Assembly (NCBI GenBank): GCA_036796555.1
Contig: DAIRCS010000117.1
Location: 1 to 11,318 of the forward strand
DNA length: 11,318 bases
Source of the DNA: JAJXWB01 sp036796555
GTDB taxonomy: Bacteria; Pseudomonadota; Alphaproteobacteria; Rhizobiales; Beijerinckiaceae
Direction of reading: 5' to 3'
This document shows positions 1-7,043 of this stretch, piece by piece; within the stretch, counting starts at the first letter, position 1; each line of letters opens with the position of its first letter. The translations under genes were made by a program, and so were the position numbers. A model generated the notes under the pieces. The model was not told the DNA's origin. It saw only the letters and a list, made by a program, of their open reading frames with translations, and made no database searches.

Positions 1-97
1 TGTCGATGCGGATGACGTAGGGCAGGTCGTTGTGGGCGTCGATGAAGGGGGAGGCTGCGAGAATCGCGCGGGCCTCGCGCAGGGCGGCGTCGGTCAT
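1..97 (-). CDS. Membrane dipeptidase (peptidase M19), N-terminal fragment
   Basis: The reverse strand reads from an ATG at 97 down to the window edge, giving 32 residues that begin MTDAALREARAIL and continue FIDAHNDLPYVIRID. The stretch IDAHNDLP is the hallmark N-terminal motif of peptidase M19 (renal/microsomal dipeptidase family). Its His-x-Asp pair, here H22 and D24, supplies ligands for the first zinc. Members hydrolyse dipeptides, often with D-residues at the C-terminal side. Only the start is present, so the remaining metal ligands cannot be checked. No clear Shine-Dalgarno precedes the ATG. The gene is divergent from the thioesterase at 202, and the 104-bp gap between them must hold both promoters, though I see no convincing -35/-10 pair there. 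The motif is very specific, so the family call is firm despite the short fragment. Confidence 0.85.
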   Translation of the reverse strand, partial: MTDAALREARAILAASPFIDAHNDLPYVIRID

Positions 98-201
98 GCG
101 GGGAAGATAGGGCAGATTCGGGTCCGCCGGCGAACCATTACCTGCGACGTCATTGCCAACTTTCCCCCCGCCCGCGACACTCGGCGCAAAGGGAGGGCCA
201 A

Positions 202-591
202 ATGATCGATGTCGACATCATGCCGCTGGCGCGCCTCATGGGCATCCGGCTGGTCGAACAGTCGCCGGACAGGGTCGTCGCCGAAATGGTCGTGCGCGAA
301 GACCTCTGCACCACCAATTCCATCCTGCACGGCGGCGCCTACATGGCCTTCGCCGACACGATCGGCGCGGTGGCGACGGTTTTGAACCTGCCGCCGGGCG
401 CGGGCACGACGACCGTCGAGAGCAAGACGAATTTCATTTCCGCCATCAAGGCGGGCGAGGTCGCGCGCGCCGAATGCACGCCGGTCCATCGCGGCAAGAC
501 CACGCAGGTCTGGACGACGCGGATATTGCGGCCGGACGGCAAGCTCGCGGCCATCGTCACGCAGACGCAGATGGTGCTGGCGCCGCGCTAG
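202..591 (+). CDS. PaaI-family hotdog-fold thioesterase
   Basis: This 129-residue protein has the size of a single hotdog (4HBT) domain. Residues 43-55 read HGGAYMAFADTIG, the signature of PaaI/YdiI-type acyl-CoA thioesterases: the HGG leads into the central helix, and D52 sits where the family's acidic catalytic or water-positioning residue lies. A second family feature is the strand motif around residues 73-78 (ESKTNF). Such enzymes hydrolyse acyl-CoA or phenylacetyl-CoA-like thioesters in the cytoplasm. The substrate cannot be told from sequence. The ATG is preceded by GGGAGGG at 191-197, about 4 nt upstream, which fixes the start. It stands alone: the next forward gene begins 153 bp later. 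Confidence 0.88.
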   Translation: MIDVDIMPLARLMGIRLVEQSPDRVVAEMVVREDLCTTNSILHGGAYMAFADTIGAVATVLNLPPGAGTTTVESKTNFISAIKAGEVARAECTPVHRGKTTQVWTTRILRPDGKLAAIVTQTQMVLAPR

Positions 592-640
592 CTCGAATTG
601 TCGGCAAGTCGTTAGGGACGTCGAAACCACGCGCTTTGCC

Positions 641-655
641 AACGGCTTAACCGTT
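641..655. promoter_or_regulatory. Inverted repeat with TTAA-N3-TTAA core upstream of the 745 gene
   Basis: AACGG-CTTAA-CCGTT forms a 5-bp inverted repeat, and the string TTAACCGTTAA (647-657) carries two TTAA half-sites. Alphaproteobacterial CtrA recognises TTAA-N7-TTAA or single TTAACC-type half-sites. The 3-nt spacing here is not canonical, so this is only a candidate regulator site 90 bp upstream of the uncharacterised gene at 745. Confidence 0.25.
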
Positions 656-665
656 AATCGGCTTT

Positions 666-687
666 CGGAATCGGGATTCAGATTCCG
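666..687. repeat. 7-bp stem inverted repeat in the 592-744 intergenic gap
   Basis: CGGAATC at 666-672 and GATTCCG at 681-687 are perfect complements around an 8-nt loop. No T-run follows on the plus strand, so it is not a normal intrinsic terminator for the thioesterase gene. It could be an operator or an mRNA hairpin. Confidence 0.35.
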
Positions 688-744
688 GCAAGGCGCGCGC
701 CGCCAAGGTCCTCTCACGTCAAGTTCCGGACCGGGGATCCCGTC

Positions 745-1206
745 GTGACCGAGCATTTCAAGACCGAGGCCTTCCGCACCGCCATCGAGATCGACCGCCG
801 CCGCACGGCGCTGGTTTCCATCGAACGGGAGGGCGGGGTCGACGCCGATCTCGTGCGCCGCCTGCGCTTCGATCTGTTCCGCGGCGACGCGCTGACGCAG
901 GACGAGGCGGACGCGCTGTTCGCGATCGAGCGCAACGTCCGGCCCGACTGCCCGGCGTGGCGCGATTTCTTCGTCGACGCCATCGTGGATTTCCTGCTCT
1001 GGCAGCAGCGCCCGAGCGGCGTTCTGAGCGAAGCGCAGGCCGAGTGGCTGGTGTCGCAGGCCGATTCCACGAAGACGCTCACGGCTTTCGCCACACTGGT
1101 GACGGCGCTGGAAGAAGCGCATCGCACGCCCGGCTGGTTCGCCGCCGCCGTGCGCGGCCGCGTCGCCAAGGGCTGGGCCGGCGCGGAAATCGCGCGGGCG
1201 GCGTGA
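745..1206 (+). CDS. Uncharacterised 153-residue protein
   Basis: The start is GTG at 745 (protein begins MTEHFKTEAFRTAIEIDRRR) with only a weak GGGG Shine-Dalgarno at 733-736. The protein is soluble and helical-looking, rich in Ala, Arg, Asp and Glu, with no signal peptide or membrane segment. Two loosely similar blocks are visible: residues 37-55 (VRRLRFDLFRG followed by DEADALF) and a later block around residues 65-100 with AWRDFFVDAIVDFLLWQQ and VLSEAQAEWL. That pattern recalls alphaproteobacterial proteins with repeated EAxxLF/W...FVxAI helices, but I cannot name a domain. Codon choice is strongly GC3-rich, which argues for a real gene. No function can be assigned from the protein or its neighbours; it ends 47 bp before mqsR. 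Confidence 0.75.
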   Translation: MTEHFKTEAFRTAIEIDRRRTALVSIEREGGVDADLVRRLRFDLFRGDALTQDEADALFAIERNVRPDCPAWRDFFVDAIVDFLLWQQRPSGVLSEAQAEWLVSQADSTKTLTAFATLVTALEEAHRTPGWFAAAVRGRVAKGWAGAEIARAA

Positions 1207-1218
1207 GCGGCGGGTCGC

Positions 1219-1247
1219 TTGTTTTGCCACCTTAATGGTGTCATATT
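1219..1247 (+). promoter_or_regulatory. Candidate mqsRA promoter
   Basis: TTGTTT at 1219-1224 and CATATT at 1242-1247 are spaced by 17 bp, a good sigma-70-type arrangement in an otherwise GC-rich background. Transcription would begin about 6-8 nt after the -10, at or next to the GTG start codon of mqsR at 1254, implying a leaderless or nearly leaderless toxin message. Confidence 0.45.
1228..1240. promoter_or_regulatory. Candidate MqsA-type operator
   Basis: CACC-TTAAT-GGTG is a perfect interrupted palindrome lying between the predicted -35 and -10 of mqsRA. The E. coli MqsA operator is an interrupted palindrome of the AACCT/AGGTT kind, also over the promoter. This one shares the ACC...GGT core and placement, consistent with autorepression by the antitoxin. 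The assignment is inference from position and symmetry. Confidence 0.45.
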
Positions 1248-1253
1248 GGCGGC

Positions 1254-1559
1254 GTGGAGAAACGTCGTCCGACCTACGATCTCGACGCCATCAAGCTCGC
1301 GATCGGTTCGGTCGAGACGTTGGCGATAACGTCGTCAGCCTTGAAAGACGCCTTTGCGCTCGGCTTCGACCGCGGTGGGATTGTCGAGACGATCGTCGGC
1401 ATCGAGGCGCGCATGTTCTACAAGTCGATGACGACTTTCGCCGATCACAGGGTCTGGCAGGACGTCTATCACGTCGCTGCGCGCGGGTTTGTCTTGTATG
1501 TGAAATTCCAGGCGGACGTCGTCACCGAATTCACCGTAATGTCTTTCAAGGAGAAATGA
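1254..1559 (+). CDS. mqsR: Type II toxin MqsR (mRNA interferase)
   Basis: This 101-residue protein is close in length to E. coli MqsR (98 residues) and strongly similar to it. The shared blocks are MEKRRP at the start, FYKSMTTFADHRVWQDVY at 55-72 and the C-terminal SFKEK. Residues aligning with those reported important in E. coli MqsR (K56, Q68, Y81, K96) are present as K57, Q69, Y82 and K99, so the RelE-like ribonuclease fold and active site look intact. MqsR cleaves free mRNA, preferentially at GCU in E. coli; specificity here is unknown. The start is GTG at 1254 with no good Shine-Dalgarno, fitting a leaderless message. It is toxin-first, as in E. coli, and the antitoxin follows after 2 nt. 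Confidence 0.95.
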   Translation: MEKRRPTYDLDAIKLAIGSVETLAITSSALKDAFALGFDRGGIVETIVGIEARMFYKSMTTFADHRVWQDVYHVAARGFVLYVKFQADVVTEFTVMSFKEK

Positions 1560-1561
1560 CC

Positions 1562-1981
1562 ATGGCGGCGAAGCAGAGGATTGTCGCCGAAACGATGGTT
1601 TCCCCGGAAACTGGCGAGCGTCTGACGCGCAGCGTCCGGCCGATGAGCGTCGCTTACAAGGGACGGTCGGTCACGGTCGATGTGCCCGGTTATTATCCGG
1701 CCGGAGACGGCGACGGCGTCCACGTCGGGGCCGACATGAAAGTCGTCGACGAGGCGTTGCGGGCGCTCAAGGAAGAGGTCGACGGCGTGCCCTCGCCGGC
1801 AAGTATCCGTCGGGTGCGCCTCAAGCTGAAACTTTCGCAACGCGAGGCGGGCGCGCTTCTGAAAGTCGGCGAAAGCGCGTTCGACAAATACGAGCGGGGC
1901 ATCATCGAGCCCAGCGGTCCGACGGCGCAATTGCTCAGGATTCTCGATCGCCATCCGGAGATCGCGGAGGAATTGAGTTGA
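1562..1981 (+). CDS. mqsA: MqsA-family antitoxin lacking the zinc-binding cysteines
   Basis: This 139-residue antitoxin partners MqsR. The C-terminal half (about residues 78-135) is a Xre-type helix-turn-helix that matches MqsA: IRRVRLKLKLSQREAGALL, then a FDKYERG recognition-helix end, then LLRILDRHPEI. The N-terminal half keeps the MqsA outline (YKGRSVTVDVPGYYP at 32-46), but the protein contains no cysteine at all, whereas E. coli MqsA binds structural zinc through two CxxC pairs. The E. coli DNA-contact residues N97 and R101 appear as S105 and K109. AAGGAG at 1548-1553 is 8 nt before ATG 1562 and only 2 nt before an alternative in-frame ATG at 1556, so I chose 1562. It neutralises MqsR and probably represses the operon. 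Confidence 0.92.
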   Translation: MAAKQRIVAETMVSPETGERLTRSVRPMSVAYKGRSVTVDVPGYYPAGDGDGVHVGADMKVVDEALRALKEEVDGVPSPASIRRVRLKLKLSQREAGALLKVGESAFDKYERGIIEPSGPTAQLLRILDRHPEIAEELS

Positions 1982-2072
1982 TCGCCGCCGGGGCGACCGC
2001 GCGGGCCGCCTGAACCACAAGGATATGTAGACGGGGGGCGCGGGCTCCCTTAAAAGCGCCTAGCTGGATTTT

Positions 2073-2088
2073 GCCGCAGTGCAGCGGC
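2073..2088. repeat. Inverted repeat upstream of pccA
   Basis: GCCGC at 2073-2077 and GCGGC at 2084-2088 flank AGTGCA, within the string TTTTGCCGCAGTGCAGCGGC. It lies 18 bp before the pccA start, where a repressor site or leader hairpin would act. The TGC/GCA content loosely recalls PhaR-type operators of alphaproteobacteria, but the match is weak. Apart from this repeat, the 124-bp gap 1982-2105 shows nothing I can name. Confidence 0.3.
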
Positions 2089-2105
2089 CTTGGATCGGTG
2101 GGCGC

Positions 2106-4109
<2,004 letters not shown>

Positions 4110-4136
4110 TCTCCTGACCCGGACTTCCAGCCGGCG

Positions 4137-4173
4137 ACGCCCGCCTGCCGCAACGCAGGCGGGCGTTCTTTTC
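4137..4173 (+). terminator. Rho-independent terminator of pccA
   Basis: A perfect 12-bp stem pairs 4137-4148 with 4155-4166 around the 6-nt loop CGCAAC, followed by TTCTTTTC. It begins 28 bp after the pccA stop and cleanly separates pccA from the MarR operon. Confidence 0.92.
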
Positions 4174-4182
4174 GATAGATAG

Positions 4183-4211
4183 TTGCAAAGCTAATTAGCT
4201 TGCTATATAAA
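4183..4211 (+). promoter_or_regulatory. Strong sigma-70-like promoter of the marR-tautomerase operon
   Basis: TTGCAA at 4183-4188 and TATAAA at 4206-4211 are separated by exactly 17 bp in an AT-rich island. The -10 ends 6 nt before the ATG at 4218, so transcription should begin at or beside the start codon, predicting a leaderless mRNA. No Shine-Dalgarno is present, which agrees. Confidence 0.7.
4188..4201. promoter_or_regulatory. Perfect 14-bp palindrome, candidate MarR operator
   Basis: AAGCTAATTAGCTT is a perfect palindrome centred at 4194/4195, filling the spacer between the -35 and -10 of the operon. MarR-family dimers bind short AT-rich palindromes over their own promoters, so this is the likely autoregulatory site. 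Confidence 0.7.
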
Positions 4212-4217
4212 CGGTTC

Positions 4218-4664
4218 ATGTTCGATCATTGCCTGTTCTTCAACGCAACGGCGATGGCGCGCTCCGTGGAGCGCGCCTGGGCGCAGGTTTTCGAGAAATT
4301 CGACCTGACCCCGCCACAGGCCTTCATGTTGCGCGCCGTGCTGGCGAAACCCGGCCAGCTTCAGGGAGAACTCGCCGCAACGCTTGCGATTTCGCGACCG
4401 ACGACGACGCGGGCGCTCGACGCGCTCGAGAAGCGCCGGCTGATCCAGCGTCGTCCAGGCAAGCGCGACGGGCGCGAGCAGGGCGTATTTCCGACGCCGG
4501 CCGCCGAAACTCTCCGCGATGGCCTGAATGCGGAGGCGGCGGCCATGACGCGGCGGTTGAAACATCTCATGGGCGAAGACGTGTTCGCGGATTCGGTTCG
4601 GGCGATGCGCGCGGTTCGCGATCTCGTCGACCGCCCGGGCGCGAAACTGAAACAGGAGAGCTGA
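4218..4664 (+). CDS. MarR-family transcriptional regulator
   Basis: This 148-residue protein has the MarR layout: N-terminal dimerisation helix, winged helix-turn-helix at about 30-95 (LTPPQAFMLRAVL, then LAISRPTTTRALDALEKRRLI, with the wing around RRPGKRDGREQG), and C-terminal dimer helices. A TTG at 4200 is in frame, but it overlaps the palindrome and -10, so ATG 4218 is taken. The single cysteine, C5 in DHCLFF, lines up by eye with the peroxide-sensing cysteine of OhrR (QLCF), but the OhrR tyrosine four residues later is replaced by N9. It may therefore sense an electrophile or oxidant, or the match may be fortuitous. It heads a two-gene operon with the tautomerase, 3 nt downstream, and probably represses that operon through the promoter palindrome. 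Confidence 0.9.
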   Translation: MFDHCLFFNATAMARSVERAWAQVFEKFDLTPPQAFMLRAVLAKPGQLQGELAATLAISRPTTTRALDALEKRRLIQRRPGKRDGREQGVFPTPAAETLRDGLNAEAAAMTRRLKHLMGEDVFADSVRAMRAVRDLVDRPGAKLKQES

Positions 4665-4667
4665 ACA

Positions 4668-5060
4668 ATGCCAATTCTCAGAGTTCTGATCGGCGCGCCG
4701 CGTTCGGTGGAAACCACGAAGGCCGTCGTCGAGACGTTGCTGGACCTGACGGTCCGCATCCTCGGCAAGAAAAGGGAAGTCACCTCGATCGCGGTCGACT
4801 ATCTCGATCCGAAGGACTGGTTTGTCGCCGGCCGCTCGCTCCACGAGCACGGCAAGGCCAGCTTCTATTTCGACATCAAGATTACCGACGAAACCAACAC
4901 GAAGGCCGAAAAAGCCACGTTTATCGACAAAGCCTTCCAGGCCCTGTCAGCGCTGCTCGGCGAGGTGCACGATGAAAGCTATATCCACGTCGAGGACGTG
5001 CGCGCCGCCGCCTACGGCTATGGCGGGAAAACGCAGGAATATCGATTTCATCACGCCTGA
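4668..5060 (+). CDS. Tautomerase-superfamily protein (double-length 4-OT type)
   Basis: The 130-residue protein begins MPILRVLIGAPRS. After Met removal it would expose the N-terminal proline (P2) that is the catalytic base of the tautomerase superfamily. The length is about twice that of classical 4-oxalocrotonate tautomerase and similar to MIF, malonate semialdehyde decarboxylase and cis-CaaD. Other notable stretches are TVRILGKKREVTSIAVDYLDP, which fits the strand after the first helix, and DVRAAAYGYGG near the C-terminus. The substrate is unknown; relatives act on unsaturated keto acids. AGGAG at 4654-4658 lies 9 nt before the ATG. The protein is co-transcribed with the MarR gene, so its expression is probably induced by the ligand that releases MarR. 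No signal peptide or membrane segment is present. The family call is firm; the reaction is not known. Confidence 0.85.
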   Translation: MPILRVLIGAPRSVETTKAVVETLLDLTVRILGKKREVTSIAVDYLDPKDWFVAGRSLHEHGKASFYFDIKITDETNTKAEKATFIDKAFQALSALLGEVHDESYIHVEDVRAAAYGYGGKTQEYRFHHA

Positions 5061-5069
5061 CCGGCGCTC

Positions 5070-5207
5070 TCACCACGGGCGCAGCAGGGCGATGATCGCG
5101 AAAGCGATCACCGCCAGCGCGACGCCGCCGATCAGCACGAACAACACGGGCGTTCCCCAGCGCCCCTGCTTGGCCTGCACCTGGGTTTCGACGATGGGTC
5201 GTTCCAT
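5070..5207 (-). CDS. 45-residue single-pass membrane protein
   Basis: The reverse strand holds ATG at 5207, stop TGA at 5070-5072, and a near-consensus AGGAGG (complement of 5213-5218) 5 nt upstream, one of the best Shine-Dalgarno sequences in the window. The product has a polar N-terminus (MERPIVETQVQAKQGRWG), one hydrophobic helix from about residue 20 to 42 (PVLFVLIGGVALAVIAFAII and on), and the short tail LLRPW. It ends 9 bp from the convergent tautomerase stop. I do not recognise a family. The hydrophobic segment ending in RPW suggests a small inner-membrane protein, perhaps a complex subunit or regulator. The strong ribosome site and the clean hydrophobic profile support a real gene. 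Confidence 0.72.
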   Translation of the reverse strand: MERPIVETQVQAKQGRWGTPVLFVLIGGVALAVIAFAIIALLRPW

Positions 5208-5221
5208 CTAAGCCTCCTTTT

Positions 5222-5237
5222 CCCGCGTCAACGCGGG
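5222..5237. repeat. Hairpin just upstream of the small membrane protein gene
   Basis: CCCGCG at 5222-5227 and CGCGGG at 5232-5237 enclose the tetraloop TCAA. On the minus-strand transcript this hairpin sits directly before AAAAGGAGG, the Shine-Dalgarno of the 45-residue gene. On neither strand is it followed by a usable U-run (A4 on the minus strand), so it is not a terminator. Confidence 0.45.
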
Positions 5238-5251
5238 GCGCGGCGCTTGGT

Positions 5252-5317
5252 TCAGTCGCCGCCGCAACCTCCGCCGTCCATTCCATTGGCGTTGCAACAG
5301 TCCCGCTTCGGGCGCAT
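5252..5317 (-). CDS. Possible 21-residue Cys/Gly-rich micro-ORF
   Basis: On the reverse strand an ATG at 5317 opens a 21-codon frame ending TGA at 5252-5254. Its product starts MRPKRDCCNANG and ends GGGCGGD: three cysteines, six glycines and a basic N-terminus. GGGA lies just 5' as a weak ribosome site. The stop is about 45 nt upstream of the small membrane protein start, so the two could be co-transcribed. Against it: the ATG is only 9 bp from the divergent start at 5327, so its promoter would have to lie inside that gene. It may be a metal-binding or modified peptide, or simply chance. The frame stays open upstream to 5491, but that longer version would sit inside a well-supported gene. Confidence 0.25.
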   Translation of the reverse strand: MRPKRDCCNANGMDGGGCGGD

Positions 5318-5326
5318 GCATTCCCG

Positions 5327-5812
5327 ATGCCCCTCTATTTCGCCTATGGCTCGAACATGGACGCCGCCGCCATGCGGGCGCGCTGCCCGAATTCGCGGCC
5401 GCTCGGCCGGGCGCGGCTGGCGCGCCATCGCTTCGCGCTGATGGCCGACGGCTATGCGACGGTCGTGCGCGACCCCAACAGCGAGGCGCACGGCGTGCTC
5501 TACGATCTCGCGCTGTCCGATGTCCCGGCTCTCGACCGCTACGAGGAGGTTTCGCGCGGGCTCTACGCCAAGGCCATGCAGCCGGCGCTGCGCGCCGACG
5601 GGCGGCCGGTTCGGGCGCTGGTCTATATCGGCTCGGCGCCGGCGTTCTCCGGACCGGCGAAAAAGCCGGACTATATGAAGGGCGTGATCGCCGCCGCGCG
5701 CGCGGCCGAACTTCCCGCGGCCTATGTCGATTTTCTCTCCGGCCTGCTATCAGGAGGCGTCGTTGCTGCGCCGCAGCGGCGGGCGATCAAATGGTCGCCG
5801 CCCGGCATTTGA
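5327..5812 (+). CDS. Gamma-glutamylcyclotransferase-like (AIG2/GGCT) protein
   Basis: The 161-residue protein opens with MPLYFAYGSNMD. The YGSN loop is the diagnostic substrate-binding motif of the GGCT/AIG2 fold, which cyclises gamma-glutamyl groups to 5-oxoproline. The catalytic glutamate is expected in the LDRYEEV segment (residues 69-75; E73 most likely), followed by a conserved Tyr (Y80). This is the single-domain cytoplasmic form; the true substrate (gamma-glutamyl amino acid, gamma-glutamylamine or other) is unknown. There is no good Shine-Dalgarno before the ATG. The gene leads a closely spaced forward run, with panC starting 23 nt after its stop. Confidence 0.88.
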   Translation: MPLYFAYGSNMDAAAMRARCPNSRPLGRARLARHRFALMADGYATVVRDPNSEAHGVLYDLALSDVPALDRYEEVSRGLYAKAMQPALRADGRPVRALVYIGSAPAFSGPAKKPDYMKGVIAAARAAELPAAYVDFLSGLLSGGVVAAPQRRAIKWSPPGI

Positions 5813-5835
5813 GACGCTCGCCTGAGGAGTTCGCG

Positions 5836-6702
5836 TTGACCGCCAAGAGCCATCCGTCTTCGCCGCTGGTGCTGCACGATGTCGCGAGCCTGCGCGCGCA
5901 GGTGCGCGCCTGGCGGTCCGCCGGCGAGCGCGTCGCGCTCGTGCCGACGATGGGCGCGCTGCATGCGGGCCATGTGTCGCTGGTGGAAGAAGGCTTTCGC
6001 CGGGCGGATCGGGTCGTCACGACGGTCTTCGTCAATCCCACGCAATTCGCGCCGACCGAGGATTTCTCCAAATATCCGCGCACGCTGCCCTCCGATGTCG
6101 AAAAGCTCGGCAAGGTCGGCTGCGACGCCTGTTTCGCGCCGGACGTTTCGGAAATGTATCCGGAAGGTTTCGCCACGACGGTGACGCTCGAGGGCCCGGC
6201 CAAGGTCGATCTCGAGGACCATTTCCGCCCGACGCATTTCGCCGGCGTCGCGACGGTCGTGTCGAAACTGCTCAATCAGGCGCAGGCCGATTGCGCGATC
6301 TTCGGCGAGAAGGACTATCAGCAGTTGCGCGTCATCGCGCGCATGGCGCGCGATCTCGACATTGCGACCGAGATCGTCGGCGCGTCGACGGTGCGCGAGG
6401 CGGACGGCCTCGCCATGTCCTCGCGCAACGTCTATCTGACGCCGGACGAGCGTTCGCGCGCCCCGGCCATGTATCGCGCGCTGAACCACGCCGCGGCCAA
6501 GATTCGCGAAGGCGAGGTGATCGGCCACGAGATGACGGAAGCGCGCGAGATGCTGGTCGAGGCGGGCTTCATGGTGGATTACATCGAGGCGCGCCACGCG
6601 CAGACGCTGGAGCGGATCGCGCGCCGCATCGAGGGGCCGATACGGCTGCTGGCGGCCGCCAGGCTCGGCCAGACGCGGCTCATCGACAATATCGCGGTCT
6701 AG
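5836..6702 (+). CDS. panC: Pantothenate synthetase PanC
   Basis: This enzyme ligates pantoate to beta-alanine with ATP, the last step of pantothenate (vitamin B5/coenzyme A precursor) synthesis, in the cytoplasm. It has every landmark of the family, numbering from TTG 5836: VPTMGALHAGH at 36-46 (HxGH nucleotidyl-transferase motif, H43 and H46), FVNPTQF at 65-71, FGEKDYQQL at 156-164, and the READGLAMSSRN segment at 187-198. An upstream ATG at 5791 overlaps the preceding gene and has no ribosome site. TGAGGAG at 5823-5829 lies 6 nt before TTG 5836 and gives a 288-residue product close to the usual size, so the TTG start is preferred. acyP follows after 2 nt. panB and panD are not in the window. 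Confidence 0.96.
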   Translation: MTAKSHPSSPLVLHDVASLRAQVRAWRSAGERVALVPTMGALHAGHVSLVEEGFRRADRVVTTVFVNPTQFAPTEDFSKYPRTLPSDVEKLGKVGCDACFAPDVSEMYPEGFATTVTLEGPAKVDLEDHFRPTHFAGVATVVSKLLNQAQADCAIFGEKDYQQLRVIARMARDLDIATEIVGASTVREADGLAMSSRNVYLTPDERSRAPAMYRALNHAAAKIREGEVIGHEMTEAREMLVEAGFMVDYIEARHAQTLERIARRIEGPIRLLAAARLGQTRLIDNIAV

Positions 6703-6704
6703 CG

Positions 6705-6983
6705 ATGCGCGCGGTTCGCGTGTTCGTCTCGGGCCGCGTGCAGGGCGTGGGCTTCCGCTATTTTGTCGCCGGCGAGGCGCGCGCGCTCGGGCTCGCGGGC
6801 TATGTGCGCAATCTGCGCGACGGGCGCGTCGAGGCGGCGTTTTCCGGCGCCGCGGACGAGGTCGAGGCGCTGATCGCAGCCTGCCGGCGCGGGCCGCCGG
6901 GGTCGCGCGTGGATGACGTGCAGGTCGCGGAAGCGGGCGGGGAGACCTTGCCCGAAACCTTCGAGATCCGGCGCGATAGCTGA
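6705..6983 (+). CDS. acyP: Acylphosphatase
   Basis: The 92-residue protein is the size of a single acylphosphatase domain and carries the signature VFVSGRVQGVGFRYFV (6-21), with the phosphate-binding loop and catalytic R18, plus GYVRNLRDGRVEA with catalytic N36. It hydrolyses carboxyl-phosphate bonds of acyl phosphates in the cytoplasm; its physiological substrate is generally unclear. It starts 2 nt after the panC stop without its own Shine-Dalgarno, so it is probably translationally coupled to panC. Confidence 0.95.
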   Translation: MRAVRVFVSGRVQGVGFRYFVAGEARALGLAGYVRNLRDGRVEAAFSGAADEVEALIAACRRGPPGSRVDDVQVAEAGGETLPETFEIRRDS

Positions 6984-7043
6984 GCCTTTACGGCTTGTTG
7001 ACCGGGGCGCGGCAAGATTGGCCGACGCTTCCGGGAGCGCGCC

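Noticed and set aside
94..1230. 378-codon minus-strand frame across 94-1230
   Set aside because: It runs opposite the thioesterase and the 745 gene and through their intergenic gap, and is Arg-rich with no motif; a GC-rich shadow.
4602..4620. 19-bp string GCGATGCGCGCGGTTCGCG shared with 6702-6720
   Set aside because: Both copies encode MRAVR-type codons in unrelated genes; a chance match in GC-rich coding sequence, not a repeat element.
4200..4664. Longer MarR start at TTG 4200
   Set aside because: The TTG lies within the operator palindrome and upstream of the predicted -10, so it would not be transcribed.
5222..5237. GC hairpin as terminator of the tautomerase operon
   Set aside because: No T-run follows on the plus strand; the Ts lie before the stem.
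5722..6597. 291-codon minus-strand frame opposite panC
   Set aside because: Antisense to PanC, with repeated Arg/His composition and no motif.
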